NCBI GenBank assembly: GCA_018436785.1
Contig: JAHDKR010000008.1
Location: forward strand, 1-64,000
Direction: 5' to 3'
Length of the DNA stretch: 64,000 nt
Origin: Synergistaceae bacterium
GTDB taxonomy: Bacteria > Synergistota > Synergistia > Synergistales > Aminobacteriaceae
The notes below the pieces were generated by a model that saw nothing but the letters and a program-made list of their open reading frames with translations, was not told where the DNA came from and did no database searches. Positions 7,127 to 15,913 of the stretch are shown here, in pieces. Within the stretch, counting starts at the first letter, position 1, and each line of letters begins with the position of its first letter. Both the position numbers and the translations under genes were made by a program.

Positions 7127-9430
7127 ATGCTTTTTCAAACGCGAATTCTTGTTTCAGGTATAGTCCAGGGCGTAGGGTTTCGCCCCTTTTGTGTTCGTCT
7201 TGCGAATTCCGAGAGTATTTCAGGGTATGCGCTGAATACCTCGCACGGCGTCGAGATGGAACTGCATGGCGAGGAAGAGAATCTTGACAGCTTCCTCTTC
7301 AGAATCGTTCGGGAAAACCCTCCGGCGTCCTTCATCAGCTCCGTTGCAATCCTTGACGAGAAACGGAAGTCTTCGAGTCCGCCCGCTCGTTTTGAGATAA
7401 TGGAGAGCCGAAAAGAAACACTGCAGACCGCCCTGATTCCGGCCGATCTTGCTGTGTGCGCACAGTGTCTTGCCGAGATGAAGGATCCGGAAAACCGCCG
7501 GTATCGCTACCCTTTTATCAACTGTACCGACTGTGGTCCCCGTTACACTATTATACGCGAACTTCCCTATGATCGTCCGAAGACCACAATGGCTTCGTTT
7601 GTTATGTGCCCCAAGTGCAGCAGTGAGTATGCGGATTTGGAGCACAGGCGTTTTCATGCCGAGCCGAATGCGTGCCCCCTCTGCGGTCCGGAGGTCTGGC
7701 TTACGGATTCGAATGGAACGGAGCTGACAAGGGGGGACGAAGCTGTCCGACTTTGTTCCTCGCTGCTTGACCAGGGCAAAATCGTTGCAATAAAAGGTAT
7801 AGGCGGTTTTCATATTGCGTGTACCCCTTTCAGTGACGAGACAGTTGCCTTGTTGCGAGACCGGAAGCGAAGAGCGCATAAACCGTTTGCGCTGATGGTT
7901 TCTTCTCTTGAAATTGCAGAGGAGCTTACCTATCTGCCCGCTGTCGCAAAGAGACTCATGGAATCTCCCGCAAGTCCTGTGGTGCTCTGCTGCGTTCGCC
8001 CGAAGCCGCGTTCCTCCGATGTCGCCGCTGTATCTCCTCTTGTTGCTCCCGGGCAGCGGACTCTTGGATTAATGCTCCCGTACACGCCGGTGCATCATCT
8101 GCTTCTCGAAGGAAAGAGGGCGCTTATCATGACCAGCGCGAACTTTTCGGACGCCCCGATCGTCTCCGACAATGCTGCGGCTCTTGCCTCGCTCTCCTCA
8201 ATCGCGGACTTTTTCCTTTTTTCGAATCGCGATATCGAGATGCCCATCGACGATTCCGTTGCGATGCCGTTTGGACGTTCATTTTTCCTCCTGCGGCGCG
8301 CCAGAGGGTACACTCCGCTTCCGATGAATTTCCGCCGTGGAGACAGCTGCGTTATCTTCGGTGCGGGCGCCGAGATGAAAGGGAGCTTCTGTTTCTCCCG
8401 GGAGGACGTGCTGCTCCCCGGGCAGTATCTTGGCGACATGAAACAGCGCGACACCGTGAAGTACTACAACAGGGCGCTGGAGCACTTCGTGAAACTCTAC
8501 GAGCTGAAACCAGGGAAGGTCGCTTTCGATATGCACCCCCAGTATCTTTCCACGCAGATCGCGAAAAAGGTTGCCGAAAATTACTCCGCCGAAACCGTAC
8601 CGGTTCAGCATCATCATGCGCACTTCGCGGCGTGTCTTTTTGAAAACAACGTCGAAGAGACTTCTGCCGGAATACTCTTTGATGGTACTGGATACGGCGA
8701 GGACGGCACTATCTGGGGCGGGGAGATTTTTATCGGAAACAGATCGCGTTATGAGCGGATAGGGCATTTTTACCCCTCGCGGCTTCCCGGAGGAGACGCG
8801 GCTGTAATGGAACCATGGCGCTATGCTCTTGGACTTTTGCACGACGTATACGGGAAGGAGGAGGCCTCTGTCATGGGAGAAAGGCTGTGGAGCGCTCATT
8901 CACAGAAAGTACGACTGGTTCTCGACATTCTCCCCTCCTCCCCGGAAACGACATCCTGCGGACGCTTCTTTGATGCTGCCGCAGCTTTGCTGGGGTGCGG
9001 AGAGGTCGTCACTTTTGACGGACAGGCGGCGATGAGTCTGGAGGCAATGGCCAGAGGAACGCTGATAGCTCCTTTTCTTGTTACGCGACAAGACGGCCGT
9101 TTCATTATCGATTGGAGGCCTGTGATCCGTTGGATTCTCGATTCGATGGAGACTATGCCTGCTCCGGATATCGCGGGAGGCATCCATGGCGGTCTTGCCC
9201 GGGCAGTCGCGGATATTTGCGGTACGCTCCGTAAAGAGCGAGGGATTCGTTATGCTGCCCTTTCGGGCGGAGTATGGCAGAATCGGCGACTCGCGGCGAT
9301 AACATCCATTTTCTTACGGCGGCGAGGAGTGGAGCCTCTTCTCCACAAACTCTTGCCCCCGAACGACGAGTGCGTCTCTGCGGGGCAAATTGTGGTTGCG
9401 GCGGAATTTTTTCATCAGGAGGAGCGATAA
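7127..9430 (+). CDS. hypF: Carbamoyltransferase HypF (hydrogenase maturation)
   Basis: A 767-residue protein with the full HypF order: an N-terminal acylphosphatase domain (VQGVGFRPF near residues 13-21), two zinc-finger-like CXXC pairs spaced as C-A-Q-C...C-T-D-C and C-P-K-C...C-P-L-C, a YrdC-like domain (KGIGGFHIAC), and a C-terminal Kae1-like domain (VQHHHAH and FDGTGYGEDG). HypF makes carbamoyl-AMP from carbamoyl phosphate and passes the carbamoyl to HypE for the cyanide ligands of NiFe hydrogenase. ATG at 7127 follows GGAGGT by six bases. No other hyp or hydrogenase gene is in the window, so its partners must be elsewhere. Confidence 0.95.
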   Translation: MLFQTRILVSGIVQGVGFRPFCVRLANSESISGYALNTSHGVEMELHGEEENLDSFLFRIVRENPPASFISSVAILDEKRKSSSPPARFEIMESRKETLQTALIPADLAVCAQCLAEMKDPENRRYRYPFINCTDCGPRYTIIRELPYDRPKTTMASFVMCPKCSSEYADLEHRRFHAEPNACPLCGPEVWLTDSNGTELTRGDEAVRLCSSLLDQGKIVAIKGIGGFHIACTPFSDETVALLRDRKRRAHKPFALMVSSLEIAEELTYLPAVAKRLMESPASPVVLCCVRPKPRSSDVAAVSPLVAPGQRTLGLMLPYTPVHHLLLEGKRALIMTSANFSDAPIVSDNAAALASLSSIADFFLFSNRDIEMPIDDSVAMPFGRSFFLLRRARGYTPLPMNFRRGDSCVIFGAGAEMKGSFCFSREDVLLPGQYLGDMKQRDTVKYYNRALEHFVKLYELKPGKVAFDMHPQYLSTQIAKKVAENYSAETVPVQHHHAHFAACLFENNVEETSAGILFDGTGYGEDGTIWGGEIFIGNRSRYERIGHFYPSRLPGGDAAVMEPWRYALGLLHDVYGKEEASVMGERLWSAHSQKVRLVLDILPSSPETTSCGRFFDAAAALLGCGEVVTFDGQAAMSLEAMARGTLIAPFLVTRQDGRFIIDWRPVIRWILDSMETMPAPDIAGGIHGGLARAVADICGTLRKERGIRYAALSGGVWQNRRLAAITSIFLRRRGVEPLLHKLLPPNDECVSAGQIVVAAEFFHQEER

Positions 9431-9435
9431 AAAAC

Positions 9436-9466
9436 GCCTGCGGGATATGCAGAGTGTCCCGCAGGC
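9436..9466. terminator. Terminator between hypF and glpX
   Basis: GCCTGCGGGA at 9436-9445 pairs perfectly with TCCCGCAGGC at 9457-9466 around an 11-base loop. On the minus strand it is followed by GTTTTTT, so it is a good intrinsic terminator for glpX; on the plus strand it lies just after the hypF stop but lacks a U-run. Confidence 0.8.
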
Positions 9467-9501
9467 AAAAGAGGGTTTCCGCTTCTCTTAAGGGCTGTGT
9501 G

Positions 9502-10515
9502 TCAAACCGTACTGTAGTCTATTCCGCTTACCTTGGAGAGCTCCGAGAGTTTTTTCGGGACATGGATGCTGTCCACAAAACGGATAGTGCCGCTTTTTGA
9601 GCGCATGACCATTGAGCTGGTGCGAATTTGGCGTCCCTCATAACGGACGCCCTGAAGGAACGCTCCGTCGGTGACCCCGGTTGCCGCAAAGAATATGTTG
9701 TCGCCCTGCACAAGGTCATGTATTGTCAGCACCTGATCGAGGTCGAGTCCTCGTTTTCTGCTTTCCTCGGCGTCGCCTTCATTGCGGGCCCACAGTTTAC
9801 ACTGCATGTTTCCGTCCAGGCACTTGATTGCACATGCGGTGATGACTGCTTCGGGCGAGCCGCCTATTCCCATAAGGAGATCGGCGCCGCCCTGGTCTTT
9901 ACATGTAAGAAGGGCGCCTGCGATATCGCCGTCGGGGATGAGTTTGATCCTTGCGCCTGCTTTTCGGATGTGGTCCTTGATCTCATCATTGCGTGGCCTG
10001 TCGAGAACGACAACTGTGACGTCGTCCACGGCTTTTTTTTTCGCTTGCGCCACTCGGACGATATTCTCCTCCGGTGAAAGATTGATATCGATGACGTCTG
10101 CTGCGTCCGGGCCTGTAACCAGTTTGTTCATATAAAAAATATTTTTCGGGTTGAACATCGTTCCTCTTTCCGAGAGCGCGACCACGCTGATCGCTCCGGC
10201 AAGTCCGAGAGCCGTCAAGCGAGTTCCGTCGACCGGATCCACAGCGATGTCCATTTGAGGCTCGTCGGAAGCGCCAAGCTGTTCTCCGTTGAAGAGCATG
10301 GGGGCTTCGTCTTTTTCGCCTTCTCCAATGACGACAACCCCGGACATCGGAACAGTGTTCATCATGTATCGAAGCGCATTGACGGCCGCGCCGTCGACGG
10401 CGTTCTTGTCGCCGCGCCCCATCCATCTTCCCGCAGCCATAGCCGCAGCTTCGGTTGCCCGTACCAATTCGAGAGCGAGGTTCCTGTCAGCAGCAAAAAT
10501 ATCTGCAGCACACAT
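9502..10515 (-). CDS. glpX: Class II fructose-1,6-bisphosphatase, GlpX type
   Basis: A 337-residue gluconeogenic enzyme that hydrolyses fructose 1,6-bisphosphate to fructose 6-phosphate. It carries the GlpX motifs GEGEKDEAP (residues 64-72) and DPVDGT (93-98) that bind metal and phosphate. Length matches the family. The ATG is preceded by AAGGAGG. It stands alone between the 9436 terminator and a 155-base gap after purB, so it is probably its own transcription unit. Some GlpX proteins also act on sedoheptulose bisphosphate; the sequence does not settle that. Confidence 0.95.
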   Translation of the reverse strand: MCAADIFAADRNLALELVRATEAAAMAAGRWMGRGDKNAVDGAAVNALRYMMNTVPMSGVVVIGEGEKDEAPMLFNGEQLGASDEPQMDIAVDPVDGTRLTALGLAGAISVVALSERGTMFNPKNIFYMNKLVTGPDAADVIDINLSPEENIVRVAQAKKKAVDDVTVVVLDRPRNDEIKDHIRKAGARIKLIPDGDIAGALLTCKDQGGADLLMGIGGSPEAVITACAIKCLDGNMQCKLWARNEGDAEESRKRGLDLDQVLTIHDLVQGDNIFFAATGVTDGAFLQGVRYEGRQIRTSSMVMRSKSGTIRFVDSIHVPKKLSELSKVSGIDYSTV

Positions 10516-10670
10516 TGAGATATCCTCCTTGAAATTAGTATTTTACAAGGCCAATCGTTCACTTTGGTACAACTGCAAAAAGGACAGTATCCGAGTACCT
10601 TGTCGCTTGCTAGTAATTCCCCCCTAAGAAACCCCTTAGCGTTCTCTACCTTATTTTGTTGCGGATATTT

Positions 10671-11969
10671 CTACTCATCGGAAAATCGGCTGAATACTTC
10701 GTCAACCCATCGAAAATAGTATTCCGGTGCAAAGTACGAACGCAACTGTGTTTCGGAAACCAAAGAAGAAACCCTCTCGTCACGAAGCAGAAGATCGCAA
10801 AACGGAATCTTCTCTTGCCAGCATTTCATCGCATTCTCCTGAACTATGGCGTACGCCTCCTCGCGGAGCATCCCAAATCGCTCGACGAGTTCCAGGAGGA
10901 TACGTTGACTGTACACCAGTCCGCGCGTTAATTCAAGGTTCTCTTTCATTTTTTCAGTATCGACTCGTAAATTTTCAACTACAGTCTTCATTTTCGAAAG
11001 CATATAGCAAATTGTGTGAAAAGCGTCGGGCCAGACAACTCTTTCTGCGGACGAGTGACTGATATCCCGTTCGTGCCAGAGATTGATGTTTTCCATTCCT
11101 GTGAGCGCGTAGCCTCGAAGCAGCCTGCTCATACCGGAAATACGTTCACAGAGAATCGGGTTCCGCTTATGCGGCATGGCGCTCGACCCTTTCTGCCGTG
11201 CGCCGAAAGGTTCCAGGACTTCCATAACCTCGGTTCTCTGAAGATGACGGATCTCCGTTGCAAAACGGTCGAGGGCGCTTCCAAGAAGAGCGAGCGTGTT
11301 CAAAATGTTCGCATGCCGGTCGCGCTGCAGAATTTGTGTGGAAACGAGGGCAGGCCGAAGCCCCAGTAAGTCGCAAACCCGTTTTTCAAGGCCGGGATCG
11401 CAGTGAGCGTACGTGCCCACTGCCCCGGAGATTTTTCCGTAATTTATCTGCTCAACCGCAAGAGCAATTCGCTGGCGGTCTCTTTGAAGCTGATATTGCC
11501 AGTTCATCAGTTTCAATCCGAAAGTAGTCGGCTCTCCGTGAATCCCATGTGTTCTGCCTGCGCACGGCGTGTATCGGAACTCTTCCGCGCGTTTGTTTAC
11601 AACCGAAATCAGCTGGACTACTTTTTCGTCCACTACAGTCAGAGAACGTTTGAGCGAAAGAGAAGAAGCAGTGTCGATGACATCGCTGCTCGTCAGTCCT
11701 AGATGAATATAGCGGCCGTTCTTCCCTACGGTCTCCGCAACGGCTGAGACGAAAGCAATGACGTCGTGTTGTACCTGTTCTTCGATCTCGTTGATCCGTT
11801 CAATACGAAAATCCGCTTTCGCGCATATTTCGTTGTACGCTTCAGACGGGATAACGCCGCGTTCGTTCCACACTTTGCATACGGCGAGTTCAACTTCGAG
11901 CCATGTCCTGAACTTGTTCTCCTCGCTCCAAATAGCATTCATTTCTTTGGTTGTATATCTGTCAATCAT
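10671..11969 (-). CDS. purB: Adenylosuccinate lyase
   Basis: A 432-residue member of the fumarase/aspartase superfamily. It catalyses two purine steps: SAICAR to AICAR plus fumarate, and adenylosuccinate to AMP plus fumarate. The signature GSSAMPHKRNP is at 261-271, and GRTHG near 138-142 carries the catalytic histidine. Its start overlaps the stop of the DUF4416 gene by eight bases, so it is the last gene of the long minus-strand run that starts with prfB. A small hairpin just past the stop (about 10625-10641) lacks a U-run. Confidence 0.95.
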   Translation of the reverse strand: MIDRYTTKEMNAIWSEENKFRTWLEVELAVCKVWNERGVIPSEAYNEICAKADFRIERINEIEEQVQHDVIAFVSAVAETVGKNGRYIHLGLTSSDVIDTASSLSLKRSLTVVDEKVVQLISVVNKRAEEFRYTPCAGRTHGIHGEPTTFGLKLMNWQYQLQRDRQRIALAVEQINYGKISGAVGTYAHCDPGLEKRVCDLLGLRPALVSTQILQRDRHANILNTLALLGSALDRFATEIRHLQRTEVMEVLEPFGARQKGSSAMPHKRNPILCERISGMSRLLRGYALTGMENINLWHERDISHSSAERVVWPDAFHTICYMLSKMKTVVENLRVDTEKMKENLELTRGLVYSQRILLELVERFGMLREEAYAIVQENAMKCWQEKIPFCDLLLRDERVSSLVSETQLRSYFAPEYYFRWVDEVFSRFSDE

Positions 11970-12531
11970 TCCGCAGCCTCCTCGCAGTCATTTCATCGAG
12001 CCAGCGTTTCCGTACAAGCGAGAGGAAATCGTTGTAACGTCCGTCCGCAAAATCTGGGAAAGTATAATCGAAGGGCGTCCATCGCTTTCGCCTGTATCGC
12101 AACGTCACCTCCGCATGGATCCCCCCGCCGATATAGATTCTGTGCGCATGGTCTTTCGTAGAGGCAAGAACGAGTCTCGCTCCGTTCACATACCCGGGAT
12201 CGACGTTCACTTTTCTCGGCGTCCCGCTCCTCTTCTCCGTCTCACATGCGGAAATTTTCCATTCCTGCAGCTCTCCTGCATCCCGGAGAGTTTGGAACGA
12301 GAGAAAACGTCGAAACAAAACCGGAGCTATGTCGGCGTAATAATCAGTGAGCGAAGAAAAAAGGTACGGAGCGCTTTCATCTTCGGGAGATCCCCACAGG
12401 GCTGCCAACGCATTCTTTGTCCACGTCCAACGAGCTTCGTCGGGGTAGAGAACCCCGACGATCAACTTCACAGGATAGAAGTACGCGGTGTTCCTACTCG
12501 GTTTGTCCGTTGTCGATACAGACATATCCAA
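11962..12531 (-). CDS. DUF4416 family protein
   Basis: About 189 residues. The sequence VKLIVGVLYPD near the start, the LTDYYADIAP stretch and the VNVDPGYVNGARLVLAS block are characteristic of the DUF4416 family, whose function is not known. There is no signal peptide or membrane segment. TTG at 12531 is chosen because GGAGG is nine bases upstream; ATG at 12525 is 15 bases from it and is the alternative. It overlaps the end of the preceding unknown gene and the start of purB, so it is embedded in the operon. Confidence 0.72.
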   Translation of the reverse strand: MDMSVSTTDKPSRNTAYFYPVKLIVGVLYPDEARWTWTKNALAALWGSPEDESAPYLFSSLTDYYADIAPVLFRRFLSFQTLRDAGELQEWKISACETEKRSGTPRKVNVDPGYVNGARLVLASTKDHAHRIYIGGGIHAEVTLRYRRKRWTPFDYTFPDFADGRYNDFLSLVRKRWLDEMTARRLRND

Positions 12532-13324
12532 GAAGTTTTTCCTCCCATATGCACGCCAGGCGCCTTCCGTTCTCTTCTTCGGCTGTATATTCGGGCGAAC
12601 GAATCTGCCGGACCGGTATTCCTTTGCACTTGAGATCGGAAAGAAATGCTTGGCCGATGGAAGCAAGCCATGCCATTTGTTCCGCACTCTGCAGATCTTC
12701 CGTAACCTCCTGGATCAGGAAAAAAGAGTCCTTTACCTCAGTGAACAGAAAATGCCTTGAGATAGTATTTCGCTTTTTCGTTGATTTGCTGCCGAGCTCG
12801 ATGAGGAACTCAGTGGGGTGCTTTTTTTTCCGGGCGAAAGAAGGCAGTGTAAACCCGTCGAGGAGTTTGTCGGCAGCAGGGTTTAAAACCGGTTTTTTCC
12901 CCGTTAAGAAAGCGAGAGGAAGCGGTATTGTCCACCAGCATGGGAGGCCTGAGTCCGTTGTTCCCTCGTCCGGAGCTGTGCATTCTTGTTTGGGGGAAGG
13001 TTGCGGAATTTTTCCCGCGGGAACGAGCTCAACACCCCTGTCAGTAACCAGTAAAACCGGAGTTAAAGGTTCCATTAGACGCTGTTCAGCGAGGCAGGCG
13101 AAACCGTTTGATGAAAGCAACGCGATTGCATCGCCGACTTTTGTATCGGCGTTTCCTCTTTCGAGAAGAGAGACAATCTGATCCTTCGAGTAGAGTGAAA
13201 AACCTTGAGATGTCGCAAGCGCGCAATGCTCAACTCCGTGCAGATAGAGGGAGCGAAGAAGCGACGACAGAGGAGATTCGAGCGTAGTGTTGTATCGCAC
13301 TTCTGCTCTATTCTCGTCCGGCAT
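12494..13324 (-). CDS. Unknown protein in the ftsY-purB operon
   Basis: I do not recognise this 276-residue protein. The first 100 residues have alternating hydrophobic strands and a 'VGDAIALL' segment that loosely recalls a CBS domain pair. The C-terminal third has a strand-rich stretch ending in FFLIQEVTEDLQSAEQ, which resembles the end of a PAS domain and the helical linker after it. No catalytic motif, signal peptide or membrane segment is visible. ATG at 13324 is set by GGAGGGAG seven bases upstream and overlaps the ftsY stop by 17 bases; its end overlaps the DUF4416 start. It could be a small-molecule or redox sensor, but that is inference from weak resemblance. Confidence 0.6.
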   Translation of the reverse strand: MPDENRAEVRYNTTLESPLSSLLRSLYLHGVEHCALATSQGFSLYSKDQIVSLLERGNADTKVGDAIALLSSNGFACLAEQRLMEPLTPVLLVTDRGVELVPAGKIPQPSPKQECTAPDEGTTDSGLPCWWTIPLPLAFLTGKKPVLNPAADKLLDGFTLPSFARKKKHPTEFLIELGSKSTKKRNTISRHFLFTEVKDSFFLIQEVTEDLQSAEQMAWLASIGQAFLSDLKCKGIPVRQIRSPEYTAEEENGRRLACIWEEKLLGYVCIDNGQTE

Positions 13325-14249
13325 TTTTATCTCCCTCCAGAAGCGCTGAAATAAAATCATGGATATCGAATGGACGAAGGTCGTCTTCCCCTTCTCCAAG
13401 GCCTACATACCGTACCGGCATTTTTAACTCCTCTGCTATAGCAAGGAGAATGCCGCCTTTCGCAGTATTGTCGTACTTGGAGAGGACAACGCCTGAAAGA
13501 GGCAGAATTTTATTGAACGTCTGCGCCTGAGCCAGTCCGTTCTGTCCCATCACGGCATCCAGTACGAGCAGCGTTTCGAGAGGAGCGTCGCCCCGTTCCT
13601 TTTCGAGCACTCTGTAAATCTTTCCGAGTTCTTCCATAAGGTTATGTTTCGAGTGAAGACGTCCGGCAGTATCGACAAGAAGAACGTGCGCACGGCTCGA
13701 TTTTGCGGCAGAGAGTGCGTCAAAGGCTACTGCGGCTGCATCGCTCCCTTGTTGTTGCGCGATGACGCGTACTCCCGAACGCTCCCCCCATACTTTTAAT
13801 TGATCAATCGCGGCGGCACGAAACGTGTCGGCAGCCGCAAAGACAACTCGGAAGCCTTCTTTCGTCCATTGGGAAGCGAGTTTACCTGCTGTTGTGGTTT
13901 TCCCGCTTCCATTGACGCCGACAAGAATGACTATGGTCAACGAATTTTTGTCCGGCGTTACCGGCTGTCCCATCAGAGGAACAGCAGAAAGGCGGGCTCC
14001 TAAGATGTCCGCGAAGAATTGAAAAAGCTCTTCCGGCGTCTTGGCGCCGCGTGCACGCGCCTCTTTTTTCAAATCCTCAATCAGACGCAGTGAGAGCGTG
14101 ACGCCTACATCTCCTGAGATAAGGACTTCTTCGAGACGATCCCAGAACTCCTCATCTATTGCGCTGCCCGAAAAAATTCCGGAGAGTCCGCTGCTCCATT
14201 TTTTGCGTACTCCCTGCAGACTTTTTTTGAGCTTTTCAAAGAAAGACAT
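13308..14249 (-). CDS. ftsY: Signal recognition particle receptor FtsY
   Basis: A 313-residue NG-domain SRP GTPase that docks ribosome-SRP complexes at the membrane. An N-domain helical bundle (about 1-95) precedes the G-domain with P-loop GVNGSGKTTT at 111-120 and the DTAGR motif, followed by the SKYD-type specificity motif (VLSKYDNTAKGG). The long acidic A domain of Escherichia coli is missing, as in many Gram-positive and Synergistota-like forms. ATG follows GAGGAGG. It lies 35 bases after ricT. Confidence 0.96.
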   Translation of the reverse strand: MSFFEKLKKSLQGVRKKWSSGLSGIFSGSAIDEEFWDRLEEVLISGDVGVTLSLRLIEDLKKEARARGAKTPEELFQFFADILGARLSAVPLMGQPVTPDKNSLTIVILVGVNGSGKTTTAGKLASQWTKEGFRVVFAAADTFRAAAIDQLKVWGERSGVRVIAQQQGSDAAAVAFDALSAAKSSRAHVLLVDTAGRLHSKHNLMEELGKIYRVLEKERGDAPLETLLVLDAVMGQNGLAQAQTFNKILPLSGVVLSKYDNTAKGGILLAIAEELKMPVRYVGLGEGEDDLRPFDIHDFISALLEGDKNAGRE

Positions 14250-14284
14250 GTACTGTCAGGCCTCCTCCTCGGGACGTGCAGCCG

Positions 14285-15913
14285 TTATTCCGGCCCCTTT
14301 TCTTTGCGGGATTCTCCAGATTCTTCTTTAGGGCGGGGGTGCGGTTTGTTTTTCTGTCGTTTTTGTTGCGCTCCGCCCGAGGAAGCGTTCTTTGATTCGG
14401 ATCCTTCAGTTTTTTGTTCCGGAGACTTATTTTGCTCGTGTGTGTCTCTGTTTCCTCCGCCTTTTCCGGAACGTCTTCTTCTGGAACTCGAAGACCGTCT
14501 GGCGGAAGGGGCGGTAGTATTCTCAGGAGAATGGGGAGCTCCATCGGTTTTCTCTGCCGATAAATTGCTCTGGTTAAGCTCAGGCGACGGATGTTTCCTG
14601 GACGGTCGACCACCGGAAGAGGCTTCTTCCGAGTATTTTGACTCTGTTTGTTTTCCGTCTCCGCGTTCCTGTTGACGCGGCTGTTGGGTTCCAACCGGTG
14701 TGGTTTTGTTGTCGCCGGAAGCTGAAGGTTTCTTTCTTCGTCTCTTTTTTTTCGCCGGTTTGGCTACCTCTTCAGGTGCAAGAAGACTTTCCTGAAGCTT
14801 TTTCTCTTTTTCTCGTTTGTTCTTTTCTGTTCCGGAAACCGCAGGTTTGCCTTCCGTTTTTTTCTCTTTTGCGAGAGATCCTTGTTCCTGCACTTTCTCA
14901 TGCCCGCCGGATTCAGCTGCTCTCTTGCGAGGAGTGCGGGACGAGTCGTCTGAGAATGAACGTGTGCCTTTTGACGCCGGGCTGTCAAAAAGAGACTTCG
15001 CCGATGAGAAATCACGGGGCGTACGAGTAGAGTCCTCCCATTCCTTCCCTTCTAAGACAGTCTCTTTGAAACGCGGAAAATCTTCAATTACGATGAGAAG
15101 GCTTCCCCCGTCCGGACGGCGTACGCGTACGGAGTTGGATGAGAGCTCAACTCCCTCAACGATATAATTGCCGGCGGGAGTGCGGATTTTTGCACCCGGA
15201 TTCGGGAGCGTTTTCCAGAGGCTGCTGTACGATGTGTGCTCATAGGACATGCAACACATCAGCCTTCCGCAGATGCCCGATATTTTCGTCGGATTCAGAG
15301 CGAGATTCTGCTCCTTTACCATCTTTATGCAGATTGGTGTGAACCTATGAAGCCAGTGGCTGCAGCAACATTCTCTGCCGCACGGCGCGATCCCTTTCAC
15401 TGTTTTTGCCTCGTCGCGCACGCCTATCTGACGGAGTTCGATACGGGTTTTGAATTCTTTCGCCAGATCCCGGACATACGCACGGAAGTCAACTCTTTGT
15501 TCGGACGTAAAATAGAAAAAGAGTTTCTTCTTGTCAAGAAGATATTCAACGTCAACAAGCTTCATAGAGAGGTTATGATTACGAAGCAGTTTTCTCGCCC
15601 TGATAAGGACTTCGTTTTCTTCTTCCCGTTCGAGTTCAGCAGCTGCAAGATCTTCATCCAGCGCCGTCCGTACGAGCGAGATTTCCTGGAGAATCGGTTC
15701 GCCTCCCTTGACCTGACCGTCAGAGGCATCGTCATTACAAGAAGCCCGGTAACGCGCTTCTTGTTCGTCCGAGAGGGGACCGCCAAGAAGAGCCAGTTCA
15801 GAACCTCTCATCGTTTCGACAACGAGCCAGGTTCCCTTGGAAGGGAAAGGGGCTTCTATGTTGAGAAGCCCAAGATATCGAGGTTTACCAAAGATCGCCA
15901 AATGAATGCTCAA
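14285..15913 (-). CDS. ricT: PSP1-domain protein, RicT/YaaT family, with long basic tail
   Basis: About 542 residues. Residues 70-235 are the PSP1/YaaT core with the family block GICGRLMCCMSYE and the upstream PCGRECCCSHW, giving the cysteine-rich pattern used in Bacillus RicT to bind an iron-sulfur cluster within the RicAFT complex that promotes mRNA maturation with RNase Y. The last 250 residues are an unusual low-complexity tail rich in Lys, Arg, Glu, Pro and Ser, including runs such as KKKRRRKK. A TTG start at 15913 is nine bases after AGGAGG. The gene overlaps holB by 29 bases, giving the classic tmk-yaaR-holB-yaaT order. No RicA or RicF partner is in the window. Confidence 0.88.
   Translation of the reverse strand: MSIHLAIFGKPRYLGLLNIEAPFPSKGTWLVVETMRGSELALLGGPLSDEQEARYRASCNDDASDGQVKGGEPILQEISLVRTALDEDLAAAELEREEENEVLIRARKLLRNHNLSMKLVDVEYLLDKKKLFFYFTSEQRVDFRAYVRDLAKEFKTRIELRQIGVRDEAKTVKGIAPCGRECCCSHWLHRFTPICIKMVKEQNLALNPTKISGICGRLMCCMSYEHTSYSSLWKTLPNPGAKIRTPAGNYIVEGVELSSNSVRVRRPDGGSLLIVIEDFPRFKETVLEGKEWEDSTRTPRDFSSAKSLFDSPASKGTRSFSDDSSRTPRKRAAESGGHEKVQEQGSLAKEKKTEGKPAVSGTEKNKREKEKKLQESLLAPEEVAKPAKKKRRRKKPSASGDNKTTPVGTQQPRQQERGDGKQTESKYSEEASSGGRPSRKHPSPELNQSNLSAEKTDGAPHSPENTTAPSARRSSSSRRRRSGKGGGNRDTHEQNKSPEQKTEGSESKNASSGGAQQKRQKNKPHPRPKEESGESRKEKGPE

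Noticed and set aside
10625-10641. Small hairpin CTAAG/CTTAG after purB
   Set aside because: Only five base pairs and no U-run, so it is not called a terminator.
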